Source of the DNA: an uncultured Sphingomonadaceae bacterium
GTDB taxonomy: Bacteria; Pseudomonadota; Alphaproteobacteria; Sphingomonadales; Sphingomonadaceae
Length of the DNA: 64,000 nucleotides
Assembly (NCBI GenBank): GCA_947493215.1
Contig: CANLQE010000001.1
Location: forward strand, 558,001-622,000
Direction of reading: 5' to 3'
Made by a program: the position numbers and the translations under genes. Every line of letters begins with the position of its first letter. Within the stretch, counting starts at the first letter, position 1. Positions 35,140-45,239 of the stretch are shown here, piece by piece. Below the pieces are notes generated by a model that saw only the letters and a list, made by a program, of their open reading frames with translations, did not search any database and was not told the DNA's origin.

Positions 35140-36135
35140 CTAACGTCGCTCAGACACCAAGGGACGCCCCATAAGTTGTGCGACAATCGACTGGGAATCG
35201 GTTTGTCCGGCCAACAGCGCGCAAACAGCGTCAACAATTGGCATATCAATAGCTCGCGCTTTCGCGTCGCGCTGTAATACCGGTGCCGTCGCCGCGCCTT
35301 CCGCCACTGTTGCGCGATTGGTGAGCAGGTTTTTTGCCGATTGGCCTTCACCTAGTCCTTTGCCTAACGAGAAGTTGCGGGAACTGGTGGAAGAGCATGT
35401 CAGCACCAGATCGCCTAGACCGCATAGGCCGGATAATGTTTCCGTCCTCGCTCCGCGTGTGGCGCCATAGCGCAACATTTCTGCAAAACCCCGGCTAATA
35501 ATCGACGCGCGGGCGTTTTGGCCGAGGCCTGCCCCCTCGACAACACCGCAGCCGATGGCGAGGACATTTTTCACCGCGCCACCAATTTCCGCTCCAGCAA
35601 TGTCATCCGAATAATATGGTCGGAAAGAGGGTTTGGAGATTAAAGGATTGAGCCTGTCCCACAGCTCTTCACTATCGCAAGCGAGCGTCAGGGCGGTTGG
35701 CAAGCCTTGGGCAACTTCATGGGCAAATGTTGGCCCGGAGAGAACGGCGAGCGGGTTATCAGGCCGAATGTCCCGAACAACCTCACTCATCAACTGTTGG
35801 GTCGCTTCTTCAATGCCTTTGCTGCACAGAATCAGGGTGGCATTGTTATCTGGTAGAGCCTTCAGGGTGGTGCGTAGATGCTGGGCGGGGGTGACGATCA
35901 ATAAGGTTTCACACAGCGCGAACGCATCCATATTCTGCGTCGCGCGAATATTTTTCCTCAGCGGATAGCCCGGAAGAAACGCCTGATTTTCATGGGTGTC
36001 ATTAATTTGTGCCACGACATCCGTTTCGCGCGCCCACAGCAGCAGTTCGTCCTGCCCCTCCGACAGCACCTGTGCGAGCGCGGTTCCCCATGCGCCGGCG
36101 CCGACAACGCCAATTCTCGATTGTTTTTCTCTCAT
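35140..36135 (-). CDS. gpsA: Glycerol-3-phosphate dehydrogenase [NAD(P)+]
   Basis: This 331-aa enzyme reduces dihydroxyacetone phosphate to sn-glycerol-3-phosphate for phospholipid synthesis. It has the nucleotide-binding motif GAGAWGTAL (12-20) and the catalytic Lys in [11 protein letters not shown]. SNTNFSxGK-like and other family blocks follow. The start overlaps the tsaD stop by four bases, so it is the second gene of a tsaD-gpsA unit. Confidence 0.95.
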   Translation of the reverse strand: MREKQSRIGVVGAGAWGTALAQVLSEGQDELLLWARETDVVAQINDTHENQAFLPGYPLRKNIRATQNMDAFALCETLLIVTPAQHLRTTLKALPDNNATLILCSKGIEEATQQLMSEVVRDIRPDNPLAVLSGPTFAHEVAQGLPTALTLACDSEELWDRLNPLISKPSFRPYYSDDIAGAEIGGAVKNVLAIGCGVVEGAGLGQNARASIISRGFAEMLRYGATRGARTETLSGLCGLGDLVLTCSSTSSRNFSLGKGLGEGQSAKNLLTNRATVAEGAATAPVLQRDAKARAIDMPIVDAVCALLAGQTDSQSIVAQLMGRPLVSERR

Positions 36136-37166
36136 GCCTTCACGCCCGCCCCGCGCGCTTTTTCGGCGGTTGGGTCAAGTGGCCAGCGCGGTCGGGCGAC
36201 AAAATCAAGCGGATCAATAAGCCCATCGGCAAGGCGCTCAGCGCCCGCCCAAGCGATCATCGCCGCATTGTCGGTGCATAGCCAGAGCGGCGGCGCTGTA
36301 AATTGCATATCATATTCACTGGCGAGTTGCTCCAGCATGGCGCGGATCGGACCGTTGGCCGCGACGCCGCCAGCGACCACCAGATGCGGCGCTGTGCCAT
36401 GGTCGCGCAGCGCCTTTTCCAACCGGTCCTTCAGGCAATCGACAGTCGCCTGTTGGAAGGAAGCCGCAATATCTTCGGGCCTGTGGTTACCGCTCTGATG
36501 GGCCCTTACAACGGCGCTCTTCAGGCCAGCGAAGGAAAAATGGGGTTCTTTTGATCCTTTGAGAGGACGGGGCAACGGGACTGCCGCAGCATTTCCGGTT
36601 TTGGCCATTGCTTCGACTTTTGGTCCGCCGGGATAGCCGAGGCCTAATATTTTCGCTGTTTTGTCAAAGGCCTCTCCCGCCGCATCATCGATGGTCGTGG
36701 CGAGGCGGCGATATTGGCCGACGCCTTCTACCCGCAATATCTGGCAATGGCCGCCGGAAACCAGCAATAGCAAATAAGGAAAGCTCAGATCCGGATTGGC
36801 CAGACGCGGGGACAAGGCATGGCCTTCCAGATGATTGACCGCAACCAACGGTTTGTCCGCTGCCATGGCCAGCGCCTTGCCGGTTACAAGCCCAACCATC
36901 ACGCCGCCGATTAGCCCCGGGCCCGCCGTGGCCGCAATCGCATCAACTTGATCCAGCGTCAGATCGGCTTCGGTAAGTGCCGCTTCAATTAGCGGTGTTA
37001 TAATTTCGGCGTGGGCCCGAGCAGCAATTTCAGGAACGACGCCGCCAAACGGGGCGTGCGCGGCTTCTTGTCCGGCCAATTTATGCGCCAGTATCTCGCG
37101 GTCAGATGTGACCAATGCCGCCGCTGTTTCATCGCAGCTCGATTCAATGCCCAAAATTATACTCAT
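36132..37166 (-). CDS. tsaD: tRNA threonylcarbamoyladenosine synthase subunit TsaD
   Basis: This 344-aa protein is the catalytic subunit that attaches threonylcarbamoyl to A37 of ANN-decoding tRNAs. [11 protein letters not shown] lies at residues 7-17, and the metal-binding histidines His112 and His116 lie in NHLEGH. GGVVPE and the later [10 protein letters not shown] block are typical. It is divergent from hemC across 42 bases and overlaps gpsA. Confidence 0.95.
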   Translation of the reverse strand: MSIILGIESSCDETAAALVTSDREILAHKLAGQEAAHAPFGGVVPEIAARAHAEIITPLIEAALTEADLTLDQVDAIAATAGPGLIGGVMVGLVTGKALAMAADKPLVAVNHLEGHALSPRLANPDLSFPYLLLLVSGGHCQILRVEGVGQYRRLATTIDDAAGEAFDKTAKILGLGYPGGPKVEAMAKTGNAAAVPLPRPLKGSKEPHFSFAGLKSAVVRAHQSGNHRPEDIAASFQQATVDCLKDRLEKALRDHGTAPHLVVAGGVAANGPIRAMLEQLASEYDMQFTAPPLWLCTDNAAMIAWAGAERLADGLIDPLDFVARPRWPLDPTAEKARGAGVKA

Positions 37167-37208
37167 ATCTCTATTTACTTAAGCCATGGCAGGATTAGGA
37201 CAAGGACT

Positions 37209-38168
37209 ATGACAGGCAATAGCAACATCGAACGAAAAATATTGGCAGGTGTTGATCGGCCTTTGCGGATCGGTACCCGCCAATCTCCGTTAGCCATGGT
37301 ACAGGCAGAGATGGCGGCCAGTGCCATTTTATCGGCCCACGGCTGGCGGCCCGATCAGGTCGAACTGGTGCCGATGATTGCAACGGGCGACAAGATACAG
37401 GATCGCGCATTAGCCGAGGTTGGCGGTAAAGCGCTGTGGACCAAAGAGCTCGACCGGGCTCTGTTTGATGGCGATATTGATTGCGCGGTGCATAGCATGA
37501 AAGATGTTGAAACCGTGCGGCCCAGTGCGTTTACAATTGCAGCTATAATGGCGCGCGCCGACACCCATGACCGGCTCGTTGGAGCGGATTCCATAGATGG
37601 TTTGCCGAAGGGCGCGATTGTCGGGACCGCATCGCCGCGGCGCAAAGCCCAATTGCTGCGGCAGCGCAGCGATCTTGATATCCGGCTCATTCGCGGCAAT
37701 GTTCAGACGCGGCTACAAAAAATCGCTGATGGTGAATATGCCGCGACCCTGTTGGCCGCCGCTGGCCTCGACCGTCTCGGGATGGACGATATCGGTACCG
37801 AAATATCACAGGATGTGATGTTGCCGGCCCCGGCTCAGGGCGCTGTCGGTATTGAAACATTGACGGACTCCAATCATGTGCGGCGCGTGCTGCGGGAAAT
37901 ATCCTGCTCGAACACGTCCCGCGCGGTGACGGCGGAACGAACATTCTTGAAAGAATTGACGGCAGATTGTCATAGCCCTGTGGCGGCCAATGCGAATATT
38001 GAAGGACTGACAATTGATCTTCGCGCGGAAATTTTGTTACCGGATGGCAGTCAATGCATGAGCGGCGCTTCCGAATTTCAGGCCGGAGACGTTGCGGGAC
38101 CAACAAGGCTTGCCCGTAAATTATTGGGGCAGGCCAGCACAGAATTAAAGGCAGTATTTGGCAGATGA
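37209..38168 (+). CDS. hemC: Hydroxymethylbilane synthase (porphobilinogen deaminase)
   Basis: This 319-aa enzyme joins four porphobilinogens into hydroxymethylbilane in heme synthesis. Family blocks include RIGTRQSPLA (20-29), SMKDVE (96-101) and ASPRRKAQLL (141-150). The dipyrromethane cofactor Cys is Cys254 in the DCHSPVAA segment. The ATG at 37209 is chosen because the family motif begins about 20 residues later; an in-frame extension to 37011 overlaps tsaD and is not used. hemD begins within its stop codon (ATGA). Confidence 0.93.
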   Translation: MTGNSNIERKILAGVDRPLRIGTRQSPLAMVQAEMAASAILSAHGWRPDQVELVPMIATGDKIQDRALAEVGGKALWTKELDRALFDGDIDCAVHSMKDVETVRPSAFTIAAIMARADTHDRLVGADSIDGLPKGAIVGTASPRRKAQLLRQRSDLDIRLIRGNVQTRLQKIADGEYAATLLAAAGLDRLGMDDIGTEISQDVMLPAPAQGAVGIETLTDSNHVRRVLREISCSNTSRAVTAERTFLKELTADCHSPVAANANIEGLTIDLRAEILLPDGSQCMSGASEFQAGDVAGPTRLARKLLGQASTELKAVFGR

Positions 38169-38848
38169 ATAAGTCGCTGGTGATTTTACGGCCAGCCGAT
38201 GGAGCGCGCGAAACGGCAGAAAAAGCGGAAAAATCAGGCTTGTCTGCCATTATCGATCCGCTATTTGCCTTGGAGCCAATGGCGTGGGCAGCGCCGGTTG
38301 CCTCACAATTTGATGCTTTGATGCTGACCAGCGCGAACGCCGTCAAATATGGTGGCAGCGCCTTGGAAAAATATCAGCAGTTACCGGTGTTAGCGGTCGG
38401 TGATGCCACGGCCACGGCTGCGCAGCGGGCAGGTTTCGAGGTGGCCGAAATCGGGAATGGTGGCGCAGAGAAATTGCTCCTATCGCTTGCTCCGGGCCGC
38501 TATCCGCGCATCTTGCGACTAACGGGCAAAGACCATGTAAAGACCAATCCCTCGGGCCACAAAATCTCGCTTTTTCAGGTCTATCAGGCAGTTGCTTTGC
38601 CATTGGGGGAAAAGGCGCAGGCTGCGCTGGCGCAAGGAAATGTCATTTTGCTCTATTCCGTCAGAGCCGCGAAAATATTGGCAGCCGAGATGGATCGCCT
38701 TGGTCTCAATCGCGCTGTCAACCATGTCGTAGCCCTATCCCCCAATATTGCCCAAGCCGCCGGCAGCGGATGGAAAAATATCGCGGCAGCGGAGCAGCCA
38801 AGTGACGATGCTTTACTGTCTTTGGCGGGGCGACTATGTCTGGACTAG
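38165..38848 (+). CDS. hemD: Uroporphyrinogen-III synthase
   Basis: This 227-aa protein is the next enzyme after HemC, closing the ring and inverting ring D. HemD is poorly conserved. The assignment rests on the length, the two-domain alpha/beta outline with an LTSANAVKY segment near residue 57, and direct coupling to hemC by an ATGA overlap. It is followed after 50 bases by a membrane-anchored gene that often sits downstream of hemD. Confidence 0.85.
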   Translation: MNKSLVILRPADGARETAEKAEKSGLSAIIDPLFALEPMAWAAPVASQFDALMLTSANAVKYGGSALEKYQQLPVLAVGDATATAAQRAGFEVAEIGNGGAEKLLLSLAPGRYPRILRLTGKDHVKTNPSGHKISLFQVYQAVALPLGEKAQAALAQGNVILLYSVRAAKILAAEMDRLGLNRAVNHVVALSPNIAQAAGSGWKNIAAAEQPSDDALLSLAGRLCLD

Positions 38849-38897
38849 AGATAGCGGGATGGGCGCAGGGCCCAACAGCAGCATTTAGGGAAGTTGA

Positions 38898-39872
38898 ATG
38901 AGCCGGGACTATGAAAAAATTACGCCAAACGGCGGGAAAAGTCATTTGAACCGCAATGTTCTGGTCCTGATGGTTGTTGCCTTTGTTGGTGGCGCGATTC
39001 TCACGGGTTGGATATTCTCACGCTATAATCCCTTTGAAAGCTCCGATGAAACCGCGGTTGCAGCCGCAAATACGAGGTCGGGGCAACCCTCAGTAGCAAC
39101 CGATCCTGCAACAGCCTTGGCGAATCGGATAGATGCGGATGGAACAGTTCTTCCGCCACCACCTGTAAACCCTGTGCCAACAGAAATTCCGGCGCTGACG
39201 CCTGATAAAGAACGTGCCTTGGCGGTGCGGGTTGCCGATCTTGAGGACCGGTTGTCACGGATTAATGTCCAGGCGCAAGCCGCGTCGGGTAATGCTGCGC
39301 GGGCAGAAGGCTTGCTGATCGCTTTTGCTGCAAGACGGGCTTTGGATCGGGGATCACCTCTTGGTTACATTGAATCGCAGTTGCGGCTGCGATTTGGCGA
39401 TGCGCAGCCCAAGGCGGTGACGACGATTGTGAACGCCTCACGAGAACCTGTCACTCTCGAGGAATTGTCTACTGGACTGGATGATATCGGTCCCTCTCTC
39501 ACCAGCGGGTCAACCGGCGCAGGTTTCTGGGCCGAATTGAAACGTGAAATGTCGGAGCTATTTGTGATCCGCCGGGACGGAACCCCGTCCCCTGTGCCGC
39601 AGCAACGTCTGATTCGCGCTAAGCGCTACGTAGAAAATGGCAACGTCGATGCTGCTATTGCAGAGATTGATAAATTACCGGGCAGCGATAATGCCGATGA
39701 TTTAACGAACAAATGGATGGAAAAAGCACGGCGTTACAATGAAGCGCGTCGAGCTCTCGACGTTATTGAAACAGCTGCCATATTGGAGCCGCAGCAATTG
39801 CGTACGGCGGAAGGTGAGCGTGTTGATCAACCGTCGCCGCTGGCGCCTGTGACACCGATACCCGCGCCCTGA
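38898..39872 (+). CDS. Membrane-anchored coiled-coil protein downstream of hemD
   Basis: This 324-aa protein has a cytoplasmic N-terminus of about 18 residues, one membrane helix (about 20-40), a proline-rich linker, a coiled-coil-prone segment (about 110-135) and a helical C-terminal domain. Alphaproteobacteria commonly carry such a mitofilin- or HemX-like protein after hemD. Its role in heme metabolism is presumed from position and is not proven. It converges with the thioesterase gene three bases away. Confidence 0.7.
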   Translation: MSRDYEKITPNGGKSHLNRNVLVLMVVAFVGGAILTGWIFSRYNPFESSDETAVAAANTRSGQPSVATDPATALANRIDADGTVLPPPPVNPVPTEIPALTPDKERALAVRVADLEDRLSRINVQAQAASGNAARAEGLLIAFAARRALDRGSPLGYIESQLRLRFGDAQPKAVTTIVNASREPVTLEELSTGLDDIGPSLTSGSTGAGFWAELKREMSELFVIRRDGTPSPVPQQRLIRAKRYVENGNVDAAIAEIDKLPGSDNADDLTNKWMEKARRYNEARRALDVIETAAILEPQQLRTAEGERVDQPSPLAPVTPIPAP

Positions 39873-39875
39873 TCT

Positions 39876-40274
39876 TCATTCTTCGGAGAGGAATAGGTCT
39901 GCGAGTGCCTGAGGCACGCGGACAGGCCTACCGCTGGTCTGGTCAATAATCGCCCAATTGGTTTTGGCTGAAACCTTCAACTTGCCATCTGATCCGGAAA
40001 AACTGACATTGCGCCAGAAGCGTGCACCCTTGGGTGGCTCGGATATCCAAGTCCTGCCGGCCACAGTCTCGCCAGCAGCCACATTGCCGCGATAGTCAAT
40101 TTCATGCCGGGTCACGACCCAGATGTAGCGCTCGATATATTCTTGCGGGGCTATGGCTTGCCAATGGGCTGTGGCCAGTTCCTGAATCCAGCGGACCCAG
40201 ACAGCGTTATTGACATGACCAAGTTCATCAATGTCCTCGGGCTGCGCCACAATCTCAAGGAAATGTTCGCTCAT
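39876..40274 (-). CDS. Acyl-CoA thioesterase (YbgC/FadM-type hotdog)
   Basis: This 132-aa hotdog-fold protein has the DELGHVNN motif (Asp16 to Asn23), the catalytic-Asp signature of 4HBT thioesterases. It should hydrolyse acyl-CoAs, but chain length cannot be read. The stop codon falls three bases from the convergent gene. The start of this gene overlaps the stop of the oligopeptidase gene upstream by four bases, so the two are co-transcribed. Confidence 0.85.
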   Translation of the reverse strand: MSEHFLEIVAQPEDIDELGHVNNAVWVRWIQELATAHWQAIAPQEYIERYIWVVTRHEIDYRGNVAAGETVAGRTWISEPPKGARFWRNVSFSGSDGKLKVSAKTNWAIIDQTSGRPVRVPQALADLFLSEE

Positions 40275-42430
40275 TTCTCCGAATCTGTCACGCCCATTTG
40301 CCAGAGAATAAACGCAAATTCCTCCGCCGTTTCCTCAATCCGGTTCCAGCGGCCAGATTTGCCGCCATGGCCGGCGCCCATATTGGTCTTGAGCAGCAAG
40401 ACATTGTCGTCGGTCTTGGTCGCGCGCAGCTTGGCAGCCCATTTCGCCGGCTCCCAATAGGTCACGCGCGGGTCGTTAAGGCCACCGGTGATCAGCATCG
40501 GCGGGTAATCCTGCGCGCCGACCTGATCATATGGGGAATAGCTGCGGATATATTCAAAGGCTGCTTTATCGATAATCGGATTGCCCCATTCCGGCCATTC
40601 GCCGGGGGTGAGCGGCAGGCTTTCATCTTGCATCGTATTGAGCACATCGACAAAGGGCACGTGCGCGACAATCGCGCCCCAAAGATCGGGATCACTGTTA
40701 ACGATCGCACCCATTAACTCTCCGCCAGCCGAGCCGCCTGAAGCGCTGATCCGGCCCTTGGCGGTATAGCCTTTGTCGGCGAGACCCTTGGCGACGTCGA
40801 CAAAATCGTTGAACGTATTGGTCCGCTGCATCAGCTTGCCCTGCAGATACCAGTCGCGACCCAGATCATCACCGCCGCGAATATGCGCAACGGCATAGAC
40901 AAAACCGCGGTCGACCAGCGATAGCCTTGTGGTCGAAAAGCTTGGCGGCACGGCATAGCCATAAGCGCCATAAGCATAGAGATGCAGCGGTGCGCTGCCA
41001 TCCAACTTGGTACCGTTTTTATAGACCAAAGATACTGGAACCATCGCACCGTCACGGGCTTTTATGATCAGGCGTTCGGTGGTGTATTGGCTGGCATCAT
41101 AGCCGGAAGGAATTTCCTGAACCTTCAGTGTTTCAAGGCTCTTGTCCGCCAGCGTGTAGTCATACACCGTATCCGGCGTGACCATCGATTCATAACCCAG
41201 CCGCAGCTTGCTGACATCATATTCCGGATTATCATCCAGCCCGGCATTGTAACTGGCTTCGGGAAAAGCGATGCGCTCAATCTTCTTCGGATCGGCATAG
41301 GAGCGGATTTCAACCTGATCGAGACCATTGTCGCGCCCTTCGGTCACATAGAAATTTTTAAACGGCGTCATGTCGGTCAGGTAAAATTCGTCTGATCCGG
41401 CGATAAGCGTTGACCAATCGCCGGGCTTGTCGAGTGACGCTGTGGCCAGGCGGAAATTCACATGGTCATCATTGGTGAGGATATAGAGCTTATCATCATG
41501 CTCCTCGACCGAATATTCGCGGCCCTTTTTGCGCGGCGAGATGAGCAACTGTTCCGCCGTCGGATTGTCGGTCGGCACCAGACGCACTTCGCTGGTTTCA
41601 TTGTCACCGGTTGCGATGACGATAAATTTTTCGGAATGGGTCAAGCCAATACCGACCGTGAAACCATCCTGATTTTCTTTGTACAGTTCGATATCGTCTT
41701 TGGGGTCGCTGCCAATCACATGCATGCGCGCATTATCGGTGCGCCAGTTTTTATTGGCCAAGCCGTAAAGCAGGTTTTTTGAATCTGCGGACCAGACCAG
41801 ACTGGAGAGCGTGCCGGGAATGACGTCCGGCAGCATTTCGCCGGTTTCGAGATTTTTGATTCGCGCTTCAAATCGCTCGGAGCCATTGTCATCAACGGAA
41901 AAGGCTAGCAATTTTCCATCAGGAGAAACCGACATGGCACCAAGCCGGAAATATTCCTTGTCCTTGGCCAGTTCATTTTCGTCGATCATCAGAACATCTG
42001 CACCGCCAGAAACAGATTTCCGGTAATGCTGCTTATATTGCATGCCCTCTTCAAACTTCGCCCAATAGATCCAGTCGCCATCTTTTTGCGGGACCGAGCT
42101 CTCGTCTTCCTTGATCCGAGCCTTCATCTCTTTGAACAGCTCGTCCGTCAGCGCCTTTTGTCCGGCCATATTCTGTTCGAACCACTGGTTTTCCGCTTTC
42201 AGATAATCCAGCACATCCTCGTCATCGACCTTGGGATAGCTTTGGTCTTTCAGCCAATGATAGGGATCGCTGATCGTATAGCCATGGCGTTCATAGCTAT
42301 GGGGTCGCTGCTCAGCGACAGGTGGTTTTTCGAGTTTTTTTGTCATGATCTCTTCTGTTTTGGATTCAGCAAAAGCGGGAGTCGTGGCCAGATTGAGAGC
42401 CAGTATCAGCGGTAAAAATATCTGTTTCAT
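40271..42430 (-). CDS. Oligopeptidase B / prolyl oligopeptidase family (S9)
   Basis: This 719-aa enzyme has a signal peptide (residues 1-21), a beta-propeller gate domain and a C-terminal hydrolase domain. The catalytic set is Ser567 in GGSAGG, Asp653 in GLNDPRV and His688 in AGHGG. It cuts short peptides, and its length and the RxxPHSYERHGY-type N-terminus match oligopeptidase B. The signal peptide suggests a periplasmic enzyme. It overlaps the thioesterase gene and is divergent from the aminopeptidase P gene across 50-90 bases. Confidence 0.9.
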   Translation of the reverse strand: MKQIFLPLILALNLATTPAFAESKTEEIMTKKLEKPPVAEQRPHSYERHGYTISDPYHWLKDQSYPKVDDEDVLDYLKAENQWFEQNMAGQKALTDELFKEMKARIKEDESSVPQKDGDWIYWAKFEEGMQYKQHYRKSVSGGADVLMIDENELAKDKEYFRLGAMSVSPDGKLLAFSVDDNGSERFEARIKNLETGEMLPDVIPGTLSSLVWSADSKNLLYGLANKNWRTDNARMHVIGSDPKDDIELYKENQDGFTVGIGLTHSEKFIVIATGDNETSEVRLVPTDNPTAEQLLISPRKKGREYSVEEHDDKLYILTNDDHVNFRLATASLDKPGDWSTLIAGSDEFYLTDMTPFKNFYVTEGRDNGLDQVEIRSYADPKKIERIAFPEASYNAGLDDNPEYDVSKLRLGYESMVTPDTVYDYTLADKSLETLKVQEIPSGYDASQYTTERLIIKARDGAMVPVSLVYKNGTKLDGSAPLHLYAYGAYGYAVPPSFSTTRLSLVDRGFVYAVAHIRGGDDLGRDWYLQGKLMQRTNTFNDFVDVAKGLADKGYTAKGRISASGGSAGGELMGAIVNSDPDLWGAIVAHVPFVDVLNTMQDESLPLTPGEWPEWGNPIIDKAAFEYIRSYSPYDQVGAQDYPPMLITGGLNDPRVTYWEPAKWAAKLRATKTDDNVLLLKTNMGAGHGGKSGRWNRIEETAEEFAFILWQMGVTDSEK

Positions 42431-42519
42431 AACGCCTCATATCTGTGAAATTGGTGGCGGAAATAGTCTAAAACACCTATGTGTTTGTGAAACCGCTAAT
42501 TCAAGGAGTTTCGCAGTCC

Positions 42520-44307
42520 ATGTTGATGTCCACCTATGAAGCAAGGCTCGCCGCTCTGCGCGAGCAAATGACAAAAGACGGTCTGGACGGCTTTGTCGTG
42601 CCAATATGTGACGAGCATATGAGCGAATATGTCGGCGATTATGCCCAGCGTCTCGCGTGGCTTACGGGCTTTGGTGGATCAGCCGGATCAGCGGTTGTTC
42701 TCAAGGACAAAGCGGCGATTTTTATTGATGGGCGCTATACTATTCAGGTGCGCGACCAGGTTGATGGCAATCTCTATGAATATGTCGGTACGGCGGATCA
42801 GAGCGTGATTGATTGGCTCGGCGCAAACGCGCCTGAAGGCTCTTCTATTGGTTATGATGCGTGGTTGCACACGCAGGATTGGGCGAAATCGGCGGAAGCG
42901 ACGCTAGCAAAAAGTAAAGCCAATCTGACAGCGGTCAAGACAAACCCCATTGATGCTGTCTGGGAAGATCAGCCAGAACCGTCATTGGCAAAACTAGATG
43001 TGCAGCCGGATGAATTTGCTGGCAAAAGCGCGGCAGACAAGCGCGCAGATATTGCTGCATGGTTGAAAGACGAAGGCCTTGATGCGACCGTCATTGCCGC
43101 GCTTGATTCTGTTGCTTGGGCCTTTAACATTCGCGGCAAGGATATTTCCAATACCCCTGTTCCGCGCGGCTATGCGATTGTCAAAGCAGACGGTAATGCA
43201 GAACTGTTTGTAGCACCGGAAAAGCTGACTGATGACGTGCGCGTGCATTTAGGCAATGCTGTTGCACTACGGGACTATAGCGAATTTCCTGATGCGTTGG
43301 CGGAATATGATGGTCAGAAAGTCGGCGTTGACCCTGAACGGTCCGTAGCAGCGATATTCGGACAGCTTGAAGGAGCGGGTGCGCAAATCGTCAAGAAACG
43401 CGACCCGACTATCCTCGCCAAAGCGATCAAGAATGACACTGAAGTTAATGGCCACAAAGCGGCCCAAGCCCGTGACGGCGCAGCACTCAGCCAGTTTCTC
43501 CACTGGTTCTCACAGGAAGCACATAAAGGCGGCCATGATGAACTATCGGTCGCGGCCAAGCTGGCTGAGTTTCGCGGGCAATCCGACAAGCTGATGGACT
43601 TATCTTTCCGGACCATCTCTGGTGCCGGCCCCAACGGTGCGCTGTGCCATTATAGCGTGAATGAAGAAACCAATCGCAAGATTGAAACCGGTACGCTCTA
43701 TCTGGTGGATAGCGGCGGACAATATCGTGATGGTACCACTGATGTCACGCGGACCATGGCGGTTGGCGAGCCCTCGGCGGAAATGATCAAGCGCTATACG
43801 CAGGTTCTGCAAGGCCATATTGCGCTTGCCAAAGCGGTCTTCCCTAAAGGAACGACGGGCGGGCAACTCGACATATTGGCTCGGCAATATCTATGGGCCG
43901 ATGGCGTTGATTATGCCCATGGCACCGGTCACGGCGTTGGCGCCTATCTGTCCGTCCATGAAGGACCGCAGCGGATAGCTGCCTTTGGCGGATTTGGCGA
44001 GCCGCTCGTCGCGGGCATGATCTGCTCTAATGAGCCGGGCTATTACAAGACCGAAGCCTTTGGCATCCGCATCGAAAATCTGATCCTTGTCGAAGAACGC
44101 GATGTGGCCGGTGCGGAGCAGGAGATGCTCGGTTTCGAGACGCTGACCTTTGCGCCGCTGGATCGACGGTTGATCGATGTTACGGTTCTGTCGGATGCAC
44201 AACGCCAATGGGTGGATCACTATCACGCACAGGTGCTTGATATTGTTGGACCGCAGGTGAAGGGTGAGGCGTTTGATTGGCTCAAGGCGCAAACGGCGGC
44301 TCTTTAA
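42520..44307 (+). CDS. Xaa-Pro aminopeptidase (aminopeptidase P)
   Basis: This approximately 595-aa enzyme is of the three-domain type and removes N-terminal residues before proline. The C-terminal pita-bread domain carries the metal ligands: DSGGQYRDGTTDVTR, the HGTGHGVGAYLSVHEGP stretch, and ENEPGYY-like and IENL motifs near the C-terminus. AAGGAG precedes the ATG at 42520, which is preferred over an upstream GTG at 42481. There is no signal peptide, so it is cytoplasmic. Confidence 0.9.
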   Translation: MLMSTYEARLAALREQMTKDGLDGFVVPICDEHMSEYVGDYAQRLAWLTGFGGSAGSAVVLKDKAAIFIDGRYTIQVRDQVDGNLYEYVGTADQSVIDWLGANAPEGSSIGYDAWLHTQDWAKSAEATLAKSKANLTAVKTNPIDAVWEDQPEPSLAKLDVQPDEFAGKSAADKRADIAAWLKDEGLDATVIAALDSVAWAFNIRGKDISNTPVPRGYAIVKADGNAELFVAPEKLTDDVRVHLGNAVALRDYSEFPDALAEYDGQKVGVDPERSVAAIFGQLEGAGAQIVKKRDPTILAKAIKNDTEVNGHKAAQARDGAALSQFLHWFSQEAHKGGHDELSVAAKLAEFRGQSDKLMDLSFRTISGAGPNGALCHYSVNEETNRKIETGTLYLVDSGGQYRDGTTDVTRTMAVGEPSAEMIKRYTQVLQGHIALAKAVFPKGTTGGQLDILARQYLWADGVDYAHGTGHGVGAYLSVHEGPQRIAAFGGFGEPLVAGMICSNEPGYYKTEAFGIRIENLILVEERDVAGAEQEMLGFETLTFAPLDRRLIDVTVLSDAQRQWVDHYHAQVLDIVGPQVKGEAFDWLKAQTAAL

Positions 44308-44320
44308 CGCTCTTATCTTC

Positions 44321-44380
44321 TCGTCATCCTGAACGCGTTTCAGGATCCCCTAAAGGCAATTACAGGTTTCAGGATGACGA
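44321..44380. repeat. Intergenic inverted repeat (possible terminator)
   Basis: The 13-base arms TCGTCATCCTGAA (44321-44333) and TTCAGGATGACGA (44368-44380) are perfect complements, with a second smaller hairpin (CCTGAA/TTTCAGG) nested in the left arm. Such TCATCCTGAA palindromes are common dispersed intergenic elements in this group and can terminate transcription. A frame starting at 44374 lies inside the arm and is not the true start of the next gene. Confidence 0.7.
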
Positions 44381-44412
44381 ATCCTGACATATTCAGGACA
44401 ACAGAAAATCAA

Positions 44413-44898
44413 ATGACAAAAGAGACTCAAAACCCTCGCGAAGGTTTTCGCCTGATCACCCCTGTCCGCGTACGCTATGCCGAGGCGGATATGCAGGGCA
44501 TTGTCTTCAACGCGAACTATCTTGCCTTTGCCGATATCGGCGTGACCGAATATTTCCGCGCGCTGGTCGGGGCCAAGGGCAATGAAGATTCGCTCGGCAA
44601 GTTTATGGAGTTGTTTGGCGGCGACAATTGGGTGCGCCATGCAGAGGTCGACTTCCTCGCTCCAGCCAAGGCAGATGATCTAATCGACGTGTGTCTGCGT
44701 ATTACTCGATTCGGCCGGACCAGCTATTCTGCCATCGCCCATATTGTTCGCGATGACACGTTGCTGAATGTCGTTAAGCTAACCTATGTCTGGTTTGACC
44801 CAGCGACGGAAGAAGTAACGCCAGTGGCGCAAAGCTTTATAGATGCTGTAACCGCGTTTGAGATTATCGAACCGGAACGGGCCGTTGTCACTGTTTGA
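44413..44898 (+). CDS. Acyl-CoA thioesterase (4HBT hotdog)
   Basis: This 161-aa hotdog-fold protein has RYAEADMQGIVFNANY as the 4HBT signature, with the catalytic Asp in EADMQG. It should hydrolyse acyl-CoA thioesters; the substrate is unknown. The ATG at 44413 is used because the longer frame from 44374 begins inside an inverted repeat. It stands alone between that repeat and a small basic protein gene on the other strand. Confidence 0.85.
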   Translation: MTKETQNPREGFRLITPVRVRYAEADMQGIVFNANYLAFADIGVTEYFRALVGAKGNEDSLGKFMELFGGDNWVRHAEVDFLAPAKADDLIDVCLRITRFGRTSYSAIAHIVRDDTLLNVVKLTYVWFDPATEEVTPVAQSFIDAVTAFEIIEPERAVVTV

Positions 44899-44915
44899 CG
44901 ACTTCCAAAAACCAC

Positions 44916-45053
44916 TTAACTTGGGGCATCATCCTGTAAGTCCTTGGCTTGCGCTTTGCGCCGTCGCAGATTGGCACGCAATTGTTCATTAAGCCGTTCG
45001 GCCTTGGCGGCTTCTTTGCGCTGTTTTTCGGACTTTGATTGTGGCTTGGGCAT
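44916..45053 (-). CDS. Small basic conserved protein (45 aa)
   Basis: The 45-aa product, starting at ATG 45053, is strongly charged (KPQSKSEKQR and ANLRRRKAQAKD). It resembles a family of tiny basic proteins often seen in sphingomonads, though no function is known. A frame extended to 45101 adds residues with no family match. It lies just upstream of tRNA-Thr on the opposite strand. Confidence 0.6.
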   Translation of the reverse strand: MPKPQSKSEKQRKEAAKAERLNEQLRANLRRRKAQAKDLQDDAPS

Positions 45054-45164
45054 GGACAATCTCTGCCAGTGTCCTATCAAAAATGCAACTCCGCTTGACA
45101 AGTCCTTAACCCTTTCGCCATAGGCGCGGGGCTTGGAGCAGACGGCTCCTGCGATGAAACTAGT

Positions 45165-45239
45165 GCTGCTGTAGCTCAGTGGTAGAGCGCGTCATTGGTA
45201 ATGACGAGGTCGGGAGTTCAATTCTCCCTAGCAGCACCA
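45165..45239 (+). tRNA. tRNA-Thr (GGT anticodon)
   Basis: A complete cloverleaf is visible. The acceptor arm GCTGCTG pairs with TAGCAGC, and D, anticodon and T arms are present. The anticodon loop is TTGGTAA with GGT at its centre, and ACCA at the end is encoded. It reads ACC/ACU codons. It is followed after about 210 bases by a serine-recombinase module, but no second copy of its 3' end was seen elsewhere in the window. Confidence 0.95.

Noticed and set aside
45165-45239. tRNA-Thr 3' end as an att site with a second copy
   Set aside because: No second copy of the tRNA 3' end was noticed in the rest of the window, and large serine recombinases do not usually need tRNA sites.
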